Source: Enterococcus sp. 5H
GTDB taxonomy: Bacteria; Bacillota; Bacilli; Lactobacillales; Enterococcaceae
Direction: 5' to 3'
Assembly: GCF_028128615.1 (NCBI RefSeq)
Contig: NZ_AMDP01000036.1
Coordinates: 33,105-97,104 of the forward strand
Length of the DNA stretch: 64,000 nucleotides
This document shows positions 17,792-25,451 of this stretch, one piece after another; the first letter of the stretch is position 1; each line of letters begins with the position of its first letter. The notes beneath the pieces are model-generated. The model did no database searches, had not been told where the DNA came from, and worked only from the letters and a program-made list of their open reading frames with translations. The position numbers and the translations under genes are program-made.

Positions 17792-19477
17792 ATGAGTCAA
17801 GAAATTTATGATTTAATCGTAATTGGCGGCGGATCAGCTGCTTTATCCGCAGGAATTTATGCTGGACGGGCAATGTTGGATACATTGATTATTGAAAAAG
17901 ATAAAATCGGCGGACAAGTGACCACAACTTCAGAGATTGTAAATTATCCGGCAATCAGAGCTACAACGGGTCCTGAATTAATGGAAGATATGCGTTTACA
18001 AGCACTAGATTTTGGCGTTGATTTTACGACGGATGAAATTATTGATGTAGATTTAAGTCAAACCGTTAAAACCGTGAAATCAGCAACAAAAACCTATCAA
18101 GCATATGCTGTAATTATTGCAACTGGAGCATCTGCACGTAAGATTGGTTTTCCGGGTGAAGTAGAATTTACAGGTCGGGGTATCGCTTATTGTTCAACTT
18201 GTGATGGTGAATTTTTCCAAGGATTGGATATCTTTGTCTTAGGCGGCGGTTATGCAGCGGCAGAAGAAGCGGTTTATTTAACTCGCTATGGTAAATCTGT
18301 AACAATGATTATTCGGGAACCTGATTTTACTTGTGCTAAATTAACAGCAGAAGCGGCTAAACAACATCCTGATATTAAAATTGTCTATAATACTGAAGTT
18401 AAAGAAATAACAGGCGATGATTTTGTACGTAAAGCAGTTTTTGTCAATAATCAAACAGGTGAAGAAACTACGTATGAAGCGCCCTCAGACAGCACTTTTG
18501 GGATGTTTGTCTTTGCAGGAAATAAACCTAGTACAGAGATCTTTGAAGGCAAAGTTGAATTAGATCGTGGGTATGTACCAACAAATGAAAATATGGAAAC
18601 AAACGTGGCTGGTGTTTATGCTGCAGGAGACTTGCGAATCAAAGAATTACGTCAAATCGTGACAGCTGTAGCAGACGGTGCAATTGCTGCAACCAGTGCG
18701 CAAAAATATATAACAGAAGTAAAAACCAAAGCTGACTTACCAATTGTTAATAAACGTTTAGAGAAACGTTTGGCTGAAGTACATGCTGCAGCCAAAGAAA
18801 TCCAACCAAAAACGGAGAAAAAGCCTATTAAATCAAGTGGCAATAATACTTGGTTCCCAGATGCAATGAGAGAACAATTAGGGGGGATCTTCGGAAAACT
18901 GACAAAAAAAGTTACTCTGCTACAAGTAATGGACAGCAGTGAAGAGAAATCTTTAGAACTAAATTCTTTCCTAACGGAGTTTGCCTCATTAAGCGATAAA
19001 ATTCTATTAGAAACCATTCAAAAAGGTCAAAAACCTGAATTGGAAACAGCTTATGGTATCGATAAATTACCAAGTGTCGTTGTCTTGAACGACCAAGGTG
19101 AATATACTGGGATCAAATTCAGCGGCATTCCAAGTGGTCACGAAGTTAATTCAATTGTTTTGGCAGTTTACAATGTTGGTAGTGCGGGCCAACCAATTGA
19201 AGCGCCTGCTGTGGACAAAATCAAAGAATTACCTAAAAAGAAAGTGCAAATTTTTGTTTCGTTAACATGCCATTACTGCCCAGACGTGGTGGCAGCATGT
19301 CAAAGAATTGCTTCAATTAATCATAATGTCGAAGCGGAAATGATTGATATTGGTGTCTTTCCGGAATTGAAAACAGAAAAGAAAATCATGAGTGTTCCAG
19401 CAATGATTATCGACGATCAAGAAATTGTTTTTGGTTCAAAGAATATGGACGAGATCATCGAGATTTTAGAAAAATAG
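17792..19477 (+). CDS. AhpF-like thioredoxin reductase with C-terminal thioredoxin-like domain
   Basis: A 561-residue flavoprotein. Residues 1-310 are a thioredoxin-reductase module: FAD motif VIGGGSAALSAGIYAGR, redox pair YCSTCDG near 134-137, NAD(P) motif VLGGGYAAAEEA, and GVYAAGDLR. After a linker rich in Lys and Glu come two thioredoxin-like folds, the second with the redox motif LTCHYCPDV near 492. Classical AhpF has the thioredoxin-like pair at the N terminus, so the order is inverted here, as in other enterococcal and related proteins. It should pass NAD(P)H electrons to AhpC. Confidence 0.85.
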   Translation: MSQEIYDLIVIGGGSAALSAGIYAGRAMLDTLIIEKDKIGGQVTTTSEIVNYPAIRATTGPELMEDMRLQALDFGVDFTTDEIIDVDLSQTVKTVKSATKTYQAYAVIIATGASARKIGFPGEVEFTGRGIAYCSTCDGEFFQGLDIFVLGGGYAAAEEAVYLTRYGKSVTMIIREPDFTCAKLTAEAAKQHPDIKIVYNTEVKEITGDDFVRKAVFVNNQTGEETTYEAPSDSTFGMFVFAGNKPSTEIFEGKVELDRGYVPTNENMETNVAGVYAAGDLRIKELRQIVTAVADGAIAATSAQKYITEVKTKADLPIVNKRLEKRLAEVHAAAKEIQPKTEKKPIKSSGNNTWFPDAMREQLGGIFGKLTKKVTLLQVMDSSEEKSLELNSFLTEFASLSDKILLETIQKGQKPELETAYGIDKLPSVVVLNDQGEYTGIKFSGIPSGHEVNSIVLAVYNVGSAGQPIEAPAVDKIKELPKKKVQIFVSLTCHYCPDVVAACQRIASINHNVEAEMIDIGVFPELKTEKKIMSVPAMIIDDQEIVFGSKNMDEIIEILEK

Positions 19478-19519
19478 TTTTTTGAATAAAAAATGCTAGA
19501 TCAGAAAAGCACTATGCAG

Positions 19520-19538
19520 TGACCCCAAAAAGTTAGAC
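19520..19538 (-). repeat. Terminal inverted repeat of an IS3-family element (left edge of island)
   Basis: TGACCCCAAAAAGTTAGAC has the form of IS3/IS150-type ends and lies just outside the 3' end of the transposase remnant. A partner end with CCCCAAAAGTTAG is at 29065-29086. Both flanks show cag (19517-19519 and 29088-29090). Confidence 0.65.
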
Positions 19539-19634
19539 TGTTATTTGTTGTCTCCTATAGCCTAGACTAATATTCAATTTAAGGGGTGGACTTGTCAAGA
19601 AAAATTAGACAATGAATTAAGAGAATTTAAGATG

Positions 19635-20110
19635 TTACTTATCAAAATCCTTGGGAGATTGAGAAGAAAGTGCTGAATGTAGTCGTTTGGTGTTGTAATA
19701 CGTTTCAATATATTTGACTATCTCTAGTTGAGCTTGATCAATGCTTGTAAAATTTGCATCATTGATTAGCTCTCTTTTTATTGTTTTATAAAAGTATTCC
19801 ATCAGAGCATTATCATAAGGATTTTCTTTGCGGCTTATACTAGTAAAGACAGCTTCTTTTTTTCTTAACTTTAACTGGAAGTTAGTGCTTGTGTACTGTG
19901 ACCTTGATTCGTATGAATATTGAGTCCTACCTACGGTTGTTCTTCCTTACAGGCTTGAAGGAAGGCATCAATTACCAACTGATCTTTCATTCTGAAAGAT
20001 ATTGCCTGTCCAACAATTTTCCGTGAATAAACATCAAGAGTGGTTGTTAAATATAAGGTTCCTTTCCTGAAAAAGATGTAGGGAGTATTTTCTAACCAAA
20101 TCTTATTTTT
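19635..20110 (-). pseudogene. IS3-family (IS150-type) transposase OrfB, decayed 3' part
   Basis: Read on the minus strand, the last clean segment encodes ENPYDNALMEYFYKTIKREL and ends in RLHSALSSQSPKDFDK, the integrase-core C terminus with its Glu (MEYFY) of the DDE triad. Upstream, LYLTTTLDVYSRKIVGQAIS is recognisable, but stop codons and frameshifts interrupt the reading (near 19880-19930). The 5' part is missing. The matching orfA start is found 9 kb away at 28900-29033. Confidence 0.75.
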
Positions 20111-20390
20111 TTCTGTCGTAATAAATATTTGATTAAGAAGGTTTGGATGAGAGAGGGCAGCTCGTTTTCAATTGTAATGAATGAAATGACAAAGATTACT
20201 TTGTCAGATACCATAAAAAATGCAAGAATTTACTGGAGAAAATGATGAACTAATTCCAGATGGGGAGGTTTTAGAACAATTAGCGGATGGTGAATTGCAA
20301 ATGCTCCTTTGCAGCTGTGTATTGGATCATTTTTTTGTCTTAAATTACAGTCTAAAAAAATTCTATTATATACGTTGAGTAAGAATAGAT
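20111..20390. other. Intergenic stretch with no recognisable gene
   Basis: Between the transposase remnant and the LXG operon promoter there is no supported gene. A plus-strand segment reading LIPDGEVLEQLADGELQML (about 20250-20306) looks like a scrap of a lost coding sequence, but it has no start and I cannot name it. Confidence 0.4.
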
Positions 20391-20419
20391 TTGTATGGCT
20401 TCTCTTGTTTTGTTATACT
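20391..20419 (+). promoter_or_regulatory. Promoter of the LXG toxin operon
   Basis: TTGTAT (20391-20396), a 17-base spacer and TATACT (20414-20419) lie 28 bases before the first gene, which has AAGGGG as ribosome site. Confidence 0.65.
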
Positions 20420-20447
20420 TTTCTTAAACTAAGAAAAGGGGACTCAC

Positions 20448-20738
20448 ATGACGATTAGTAGTGATTCAAGTATAGCAGGGAGCGCTTCTGTTTCACTTAG
20501 TCAGTCCACAAGTCTATTGAATAGTATAAATGTTGTTCCAACTGCTTCAAGAATTAATGTTTCTGAGAATGCTGCAGCTGAAGAATCTATTTCTACTTTT
20601 CAAAATGGGTTAAAACAAATGTCGACTAGCGTTGTGTCAGCGGGTGATAATATTCATTCTGTAGCCAAAGAATTTGAGTGTATCGATCAAAAGATAGCAC
20701 AGCTTCCCAAATTTAATTTTCCTGGAGGATTTTCATGA
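20448..20738 (+). CDS. TIGR04197/DUF3130-type small T7SS partner protein
   Basis: A 96-residue, Ser/Ala-rich helical protein. The pattern (SDSSIAGSASVSLSQSTSLL near the start, FQNGLKQMSTSVVSAGDNIHSVAKEF in the second helix, a short Pro/Gly tail) matches the SACOL2603/TIGR04197 group that sits first in LXG operons. Such proteins (Lap1-like) bind the LXG helices and form part of the type VII secretion signal. The next gene overlaps the stop by 4 bases (ATGA). Confidence 0.75.
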   Translation: MTISSDSSIAGSASVSLSQSTSLLNSINVVPTASRINVSENAAAEESISTFQNGLKQMSTSVVSAGDNIHSVAKEFECIDQKIAQLPKFNFPGGFS

Positions 20739-21124
20739 GCGAGGTAGAAAAGCAGCAAGAAATAGAAGATAAAAATTATCATTATCGGTTAAAATTGGAA
20801 CAGCTGCAAGATGACCAGTTGGAGATTCGCAAAGAACGAGCAAGAATAGAGTTCTTACAAGAAGAGTTCTTTGACTTGCAACAGAAGGAACAAGCCTTAT
20901 ACAATGCTGTTATCGCAAATTCAGAGCCAGACGAGCGTGCTTTTTATGAAGTACGTGGTGACGAAAGCCTTCATTTGGCCAAAAAAGCGCAAAGAGAATT
21001 TGATGAAGAGCTAATTCTACTTCAAAAAGAAGAACGTTTTCTATTTGAGAAAGAAGAGAAAGTACGTACCGAACAACAAACCTTTCTGAAGATGAACGGA
21101 AAGGAGAAAACGGATGGGACTTAA
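20735..21124 (+). CDS. DUF3958-type coiled-coil T7SS partner protein
   Basis: A 129-residue, highly charged protein that is almost all coiled coil (Glu, Lys, Gln, Leu heptads), matching the DUF3958 (Lap2-like) position and character in LXG operons. It probably pairs with the 96-residue protein and the LXG domain as a targeting chaperone. It overlaps both neighbours by 4 and 11 bases, so the three genes are coupled. Function is inferred from the operon type. Confidence 0.7.
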   Translation: MSEVEKQQEIEDKNYHYRLKLEQLQDDQLEIRKERARIEFLQEEFFDLQQKEQALYNAVIANSEPDERAFYEVRGDESLHLAKKAQREFDEELILLQKEERFLFEKEEKVRTEQQTFLKMNGKEKTDGT

Positions 21125-22483
21125 ATTTTATGTTGGCGAAGCACAAGCACGAGCTTCACAAGCAGCACAATTAAACAGTCACGCAAGTCAAGCAATGGCT
21201 TCATTGCAACAAAGTATCCAGTCGTTTTTGTCAGCGCCACTATCAGGAAAAGCGTATGATTTAGCAAAAAATTATTTCATGGTTGCCTATACGCCGTTGT
21301 GTCGTTCAGCAATTATGACAGGTGAGGCATTGGAAGCAGCGCACAAGAAATTTCTAAGTGAATACCAAAGTACAGTGAGTAGTATAGACTTAGATGAAGA
21401 TCAATTGCTAGAAGAGATCCAACGTGGGGAGCAATTGTTACAACAGATCGATCACTTGATTAGTACGGCTAAGACACAACGTCCAGATTTGAAAAGACGA
21501 GGAATGAACGCCTACGATGCTATCCAAAAACAACGAGAGAAGCTAGAAAAATTTCATGACTATAACGTGCGATCAGGAAGTTTCTTTTCAGAATATCAAG
21601 CAAGCCAACAAGAATTTAATGCAGGCATTGCACAGGTAGAAGGCTGCAAAGCGTGGAATGCCTATACAGGTACGTTTGATATCAGTAAATTAGATATGAA
21701 TTGGGCAAAACCAATTACTACTCGTTAGGAAGATCGCCAGAAAAAAATTGATGCTAAAGTAAAAGCCTATAACCTTGCCAATCAAGAAATCACGACGAAG
21801 TTTGATGAATACGGCAATGTGACAGGTGTCTATGTTGATGGGAAATTTGATGCAGAATTAACTAATACATTGCAGGAAGCAATTAGAACGCAGAACTTCA
21901 ACTTGATTAAAGGTTTTGGTTCAGGATTTATCGATCAACTAGCGAATAATAACGGTAAATCATTATTAAACGAATGGTTTGGTGAACGAAAAGTCGGAGC
22001 AGAACTTTCAGGAACACAAAGCTATGCGATTGGTCAATTTGTTGCGGACTTAGCTTCTTTAGTACAAGGTGGAGCAGAGTTTATAGGCGGTGGATTATGG
22101 GCATTTGGTGGTTCAGCAGCTTCTACTTACTTTTCAGGTGGAGCAGGGGTCGTTACAAGTGCTTGGGGAAATTTAGGTAACGGCTATAATTATGACTCTG
22201 GAAAGTCTGTTAAGAATATGGATGAATTTTTTGAAACAAAATTTGGATCGGAGTTAAAGGATAATTCAACAAAAACTAAAAAACGAGTAGATGGACAAAC
22301 TGTCTATAAAGTTGATAAAAAGACAGGAAATCTCAAAAAAATGACCAAGTTTATCTTGATGGACTTCATAAAGATCATTTAGAAGTGTTTGATAAAAATG
22401 GAAATCTTAGAACCATTTTAAATTTAGATGGTAGTATAAATCTTTATAAATACTATAAAGCGATGGGTAGGAAATTAAAATGA
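21114..22483 (+). pseudogene. LXG-domain polymorphic toxin, broken by a nonsense codon and a frameshift
   Basis: The N-terminal 200 codons encode an LXG domain (GLKFYVGEAQARASQAAQLN, LSGKAYDLAKNYF, GEALEAAHKKF). An in-frame TAG at 21726-21728 stops it, but the same frame continues with KVKAYNLANQEITTKFDEYG, a glycine-rich linker (FIGGGLWAFGG) and VDGQTVYKVDKKTGNL. At a run of seven As (22335-22341) one base appears to be missing; adding one A restores NDQVYLDGLHKDHLEVFDKN to GRKLK and a stop at 22481-22483. That C terminus resembles colicin E3-type RNase ends (HKDHxEVFDKNG, GRKLK); this assignment is from memory. The intact protein would be about 456 residues. Confidence 0.75.
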
Positions 22484-22578
22484 AGGAAGACTTGAAATTT
22501 ATATATAACTTCATAGCTAGTGTAAATTCTCAAAAAGGGAATAAACTGCTGAAAGAAGAAACACGTCTTTTTTTATAA
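22480..22578 (+). CDS. Short ORF in immunity-gene position
   Basis: A 32-codon ORF starts by ATGA overlap with the end of the frame-restored toxin sequence, exactly where the cognate immunity gene of an LXG toxin sits. It encodes MKEDLKFIYNFIASVNSQKG and a short tail. At this length it is probably the stub of a longer immunity gene; no family can be named. Confidence 0.4.
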   Translation: MKEDLKFIYNFIASVNSQKGNKLLKEETRLFL

Positions 22579-22611
22579 AAAATATTCTTTTATAAAGTTG
22601 AATAAAAAATA

Positions 22612-22641
22612 TTGTAATTACTAGTGATTACATGATAAGAT
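22612..22641 (+). promoter_or_regulatory. Promoter and palindromic operator of the mazEF-like pair
   Basis: TTGTAA (22612-22617) and TAAGAT (22636-22641) with an extended TG form a promoter with an 18-base spacer. Between them TGTAAT and ATTACA flank ACTAGT, a 20-bp dyad (22613-22632) that is symmetric apart from two central-flank bases. Such placement suits autorepression by the toxin-antitoxin complex. Confidence 0.6.
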
Positions 22642-22664
22642 GTAGAAAAGAGGAGGTGCATAAT

Positions 22665-22898
22665 ATGGAAACAGTAAAGGCAAGAAAGCAAGGTAACGCA
22701 ATAATGGTTACTTTGGCAAGTAAGTTAGCAGTAAAAGAAGGACAAGAATTTTACTATTTTAAAGATGAAGAGGGAATCATTTCTCTAATACCTAAGGCCG
22801 AGGACTTTTTTCAAAATGCAAAAAAAGGTGAGTTTGTAGATGATGAAGATGAATTGTCATTGAATTTTGTTCCTAATGGAAGTGAAATAGATGATTAG
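22665..22898 (+). CDS. MazE/PemI-like antitoxin (AbrB-type)
   Basis: A 77-residue protein beginning METVKARKQGNAIMVTLASK, a swapped-hairpin AbrB/SpoVT DNA-binding start, followed by an acidic tail (EDFFQNAKKGEFVDDEDEL) that would wrap the toxin. GAGGAGGT is 8 bases before the ATG at 22665; the longer in-frame start at 22632 lies inside the operator and is not used. It overlaps the toxin gene by 8 bases. Confidence 0.82.
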   Translation: METVKARKQGNAIMVTLASKLAVKEGQEFYYFKDEEGIISLIPKAEDFFQNAKKGEFVDDEDELSLNFVPNGSEIDD

Positions 22899-23238
22899 AC
22901 AAGGCGATATTGTGACAATAAATTTTGATCCTTCTAAAGGGAGTGAAGTTCAAAAAAGACGTCCTGCTCTAGTGATGAGTCGGGACGAATACAACTTATC
23001 GTCAAGTCTGATCATTGTTTGCCCGATTACTTCAACAGATAAGCAGCGACCATACTTTCTTCCAATAAACAGCAAAGCATTACAAAAGGATAGCAAAGTG
23101 AATACAAAACAGGTTTATTCGTTAGATTATACGGATAACGGAAGCCGTAATGTAAAGGTTATAGGAAAAGTTGAAATGAAAGAATTTTTGAATGTTGCGC
23201 AGCACTTCATGTTGAATTTTAATTTTCCATTTCTGTAA
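22891..23238 (+). CDS. MazF/PemK-type endoribonuclease toxin
   Basis: A 115-residue PemK/MazF-fold protein. Family motifs: QGDIVTINFDPSKGSEVQKRRPALVMS at the start (Arg of the RRPALV motif is catalytic), IIVCPITSTDK in the middle, and TKQVYSLDY. These toxins cut single-stranded mRNA at short motifs when the antitoxin is lost. The gene overlaps the antitoxin, as usual, and sits in the mobile island where it may stabilise the DNA. Confidence 0.87.
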   Translation: MIRQGDIVTINFDPSKGSEVQKRRPALVMSRDEYNLSSSLIIVCPITSTDKQRPYFLPINSKALQKDSKVNTKQVYSLDYTDNGSRNVKVIGKVEMKEFLNVAQHFMLNFNFPFL

Positions 23239-23332
23239 AAGATTACTGAAAAATAGTCTGTATTGCAAAGACTATAACATCTATTCGTTTTAGGCACATA
23301 AAAGAGGGTTTATTGCGCTGTAAAAATTATGT

Positions 23333-23338
23333 TATAAT
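23333..23338 (+). promoter_or_regulatory. Extended -10 promoter for the small toxin-like gene
   Basis: TGT precedes a perfect TATAAT at 23333-23338. Transcription would start near 23345, giving a leader of about 85 bases before the TTG-start small ORF. Confidence 0.5.
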
Positions 23339-23430
23339 AAGAGGGTAGAAAAGGTATGACGGTGGCGACTTCCGAAAGGTGGTGGTGCTTATGAGAATAA
23401 GTGCTGAAATCTATGAAAGGAGTTAGCCTT

Positions 23431-23532
23431 TTGTCCGCATTAGAAGCAGTTCAACTGATTCTAAGCTTTGGTATGTTTACCATTGCTTTGATAAAGTTGG
23501 TTGTGGATTTGCTGAAAAACGACAAAAAATAA
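23431..23532 (+). CDS. Putative type I toxin, holin-like hydrophobic peptide
   Basis: A 33-residue peptide too short for routine prediction. AAAGGAGT (23416-23423) is followed at normal spacing by TTG. The sequence begins MSALEAVQLILSFGMFTIAL and ends in LLKNDKK: one membrane helix with a LxxILxFG core and a basic tail, the pattern of the BsrG/TxpA and enterococcal/lactobacillar Hol_Tox peptides. These depolarise or damage the membrane and are silenced by an overlapping antisense RNA. An ATG 18 bases upstream in the same frame (23413) would place the SD inside the gene. Confidence 0.65.
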   Translation: MSALEAVQLILSFGMFTIALIKLVVDLLKNDKK

Positions 23533-23645
23533 ATGACCGTTCAATAACTTTGGCAAGTTAACGGTCATTTAAATATGAAATTAATTTTTGCTACCGTCTT
23601 AAACGGTTCTACTTGGAGGACGTATGTCGAGTACGTCCTCTTTAC
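23525..23645 (-). ncRNA. Candidate antisense RNA antitoxin for the small peptide gene
   Basis: On the minus strand, TTGATA and TATATG (17-base spacing, about 23645-23675) could start an RNA near 23640. It would fold a perfect 9-bp hairpin (23616-23624 with 23632-23640), a short CCGT/ACGG hairpin, and end at the 11-bp hairpin 23531-23570 followed by a minus-strand T-run. It would overlap the 3' end of the toxin mRNA. The layout matches type I systems; the promoter is weak evidence. Confidence 0.45.
23531..23570. terminator. Bidirectional terminator shared by the toxin mRNA and its antisense RNA
   Basis: AAATGACCGTT pairs perfectly with AACGGTCATTT, with an inner AACTT/AAGTT pair. The minus strand continues into ATTTTTTG, the better T-run; the plus strand has only TTTAAAT. 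Confidence 0.65.
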
Positions 23646-23774
23646 ATATACATAATAACATTTTTGTTATCAAAATTCCAGTCAACAAGCTATTAAAATG
23701 CATTAAAATTCCTGAAGAACATCTCTCGTTCGGAAGTAGAGTTTTTTTAAGTGGTACCTGGTGCAACATTCGTT

Positions 23775-23800
23775 CGTCTTTCTTAAGACGTTCTTTTTTT
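23775..23800 (+). terminator. Orphan plus-strand terminator downstream of the integrase
   Basis: CGTCTT, loop TCTT, AAGACG and then TTCTTTTTTT. No supported plus-strand gene lies between the small toxin and this hairpin, so it may end a read-through transcript. Confidence 0.6.
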
Positions 23801-23862
23801 CTAGTGATAATTATAGGTTAAAATTCTTGAAACTCGCTTAGAATGCCCCTGTGGTGATCCAT

Positions 23863-24432
23863 TTAGAAGCCTAAACGGAAATTTTTCAACGAATCACTGA
23901 TTTCGTCTTGTGTGATCCCGATATATCGTTTAGTGATTTGTTGATTGGAATGTCCGAATATTTCCATAAGAAAAACAATATCTTTTGTACGCTTGTAGTA
24001 GTGATAGCCAAATGTTTTCCGTAGCGTGTGGGTTCCGATATCGTCTCTTTCCAAACCATCTGCCACTTTTTGGAATATTTGATAAACAGCTTTTGGCTGC
24101 AGATGTCCAGTTCCTTTTCTGCTAAACCAGTCATTGTCGTCCATGTTTACTGTGTAGTCTTCAATTTGTTTTTGCATGCTCTCTAAATAGAGGGTTCTTT
24201 TTTTTCCTGTTTTTTGCTCGATGATTTGGGGAGTACTGGAGTATTTAATATCGCCAACTTTTCGACAAACAATATCGGACATTCTCAGTCCTGTATTAAT
24301 TCCAAACAAAAAAAGGAAGATGTCTCTCTTTGCAAATTTATTTCGGCGCAAGAAAAATAAAAAATCGCCGATTTCGTTATTTGATCGTAATGGCTGCACG
24401 TTGTAACTGTCATTTTTTGATTTAAATGGCAC
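23863..24432 (-). CDS. Tyrosine recombinase/integrase, compact form
   Basis: A phage-type integrase catalytic domain of about 189 residues. Active-site residues are visible: Arg in INTGLRMSDIV, Lys region TGKKRTLYL, HTLRKTFGYH, FGHSNQQITKRYIG with the nucleophilic Tyr. There is only a short N-terminal segment, so it belongs to the compact group of about 180-190 residues rather than full-length phage integrases. Start choice: the ATG at 24456 and the GTG at 24432 both lack a good ribosome site. An inverted copy of the 5' end at 28400 begins with ATG at the position of this GTG, so the GTG is preferred. It may mobilise the island or part of it. Confidence 0.82.
   Translation of the reverse strand: MPFKSKNDSYNVQPLRSNNEIGDFLFFLRRNKFAKRDIFLFLFGINTGLRMSDIVCRKVGDIKYSSTPQIIEQKTGKKRTLYLESMQKQIEDYTVNMDDNDWFSRKGTGHLQPKAVYQIFQKVADGLERDDIGTHTLRKTFGYHYYKRTKDIVFLMEIFGHSNQQITKRYIGITQDEISDSLKNFRLGF
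24408..24430 (-). repeat. 23-bp inverted copy of the integrase 5' end (member 1)
   Basis: Bases 24408-24430 are an exact reverse complement of 28402-28424. Both encode PFKSKND at the start of an integrase-like frame. Confidence 0.85.
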
Positions 24433-24488
24433 GATTTTTATTTCGATAAATGGCATATTCTGTGTTATTAATCAATTGATAAAGACAG

Positions 24489-24520
24489 AGACCTACAGCA
24501 CTCGCTCTAGGTCTTTTTTT
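24489..24520 (+). terminator. Plus-strand terminator upstream of the SDR gene
   Basis: AGACCTA (24489-24495) pairs with TAGGTCT (24508-24514), followed by seven Ts. It insulates the SDR promoter from transcription across the integrase region. Confidence 0.75.
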
Positions 24521-24578
24521 GGCGTGATTAGTAAATGAAACGGCGTAATATGATATTCTTTCTTTGTTATATTTTCTG

Positions 24579-24584
24579 TATAAT
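24579..24584 (+). promoter_or_regulatory. -10 box of the SDR-AraC operon
   Basis: A perfect TATAAT at 24579-24584 with only a poor -35 (TTCTTT, 17 bases upstream) suggests that an activator helps, possibly the AraC-type protein encoded downstream. Confidence 0.45.
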
Positions 24585-24612
24585 ACATTCAAGACATATA
24601 GGAGGAGATAGT

Positions 24613-25431
24613 ATGACTAAACAAGTTATTTTGATTACTGGAGCAACAAGTGGGATTGGGTTTCAAACTGCAAAATTTTTAACTGAACAAGGACATACAG
24701 TATATGGTGCAGGTCGAAGAGTGGATAAATTGAAGGTGTTAAAAAATGGAGGGGTCAAAAGTGTGCAGATGGATGTCACAAATGAAGAATCCATGAAAAG
24801 TGCGGTGCACTACATATTGAAACAAGAAGGAAAAATCGATGTATTGATCAATAATGCTGGTTATGGATCGTATGGATCAGTAGAAGATGTTACTATTGAA
24901 GAGGCAAAAAAGCAATTTGAAGTGAATCTTTTCGGATTGGCCAGACTAACTCAACTTGTTTTGCCTCATATGAGGTCTCAGAATTATGGACGTATTATCA
25001 ATACTTCCTCAATGGGTGGACGTCTTACAAGCTTCATGGGTGCTTGGTATCATGCAACTAAATATGCACTCGAGGGGTTTAGTGATGCGTTACGAATGGA
25101 AGTGAAGCAATTCGGTATTGATGTTGTTCTAATTGAACCAGGAGGGATCAAAACGGATTGGGGATTTATTGCAGCAGATCATTTAGAGGAATCTGCAAAA
25201 AGTGGAGCTTACGCTGAAATAGCGAAAAAAACAGCTAAGGGAATGAGAAAACAATATAGTGGGAATATGATGTCAAATCCGATAATTATTTCAAAAGCAA
25301 TTTCAAAAGCAATCAATAGTAGCAAACCAAGGACAAGATATCTCATAGGATTTGGTGCTAAACCATTGGTTTTTCTGCACACCATTCTACCAGACCGAGT
25401 ATTTGATTACATCATGATGCATGCGAGTTGA
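24613..25431 (+). CDS. Short-chain dehydrogenase/reductase (SDR)
   Basis: A 272-residue classical SDR. Cofactor motif TGATSGIG near residue 9, NNAG near 86, catalytic Ser in NTSSMGG and the YHATK catalytic Tyr-Lys near 154. Arginines after the first strand (GAGRRVDK) favour NADP(H). Substrate unknown. AGGAGG is 8 bases before the ATG at 24613; an upstream in-frame ATG at 24535 precedes the promoter and is not used. The AraC-type gene begins 20 bases after the stop. Confidence 0.88.
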   Translation: MTKQVILITGATSGIGFQTAKFLTEQGHTVYGAGRRVDKLKVLKNGGVKSVQMDVTNEESMKSAVHYILKQEGKIDVLINNAGYGSYGSVEDVTIEEAKKQFEVNLFGLARLTQLVLPHMRSQNYGRIINTSSMGGRLTSFMGAWYHATKYALEGFSDALRMEVKQFGIDVVLIEPGGIKTDWGFIAADHLEESAKSGAYAEIAKKTAKGMRKQYSGNMMSNPIIISKAISKAINSSKPRTRYLIGFGAKPLVFLHTILPDRVFDYIMMHAS

Positions 25432-25451
25432 TATCAAAAGAAGGGAATTAT

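Noticed and set aside
22632..22664. Longer start for the MazE-like antitoxin
   Set aside because: The extension lies inside the promoter and operator and has no ribosome site; the ATG at 22665 has GAGGAGGT.
23624..23821. 65-codon plus-strand ORF downstream of the small toxin gene
   Set aside because: It starts inside the hairpin of the putative antisense RNA, has no ribosome site, and its sequence has no protein-like pattern.
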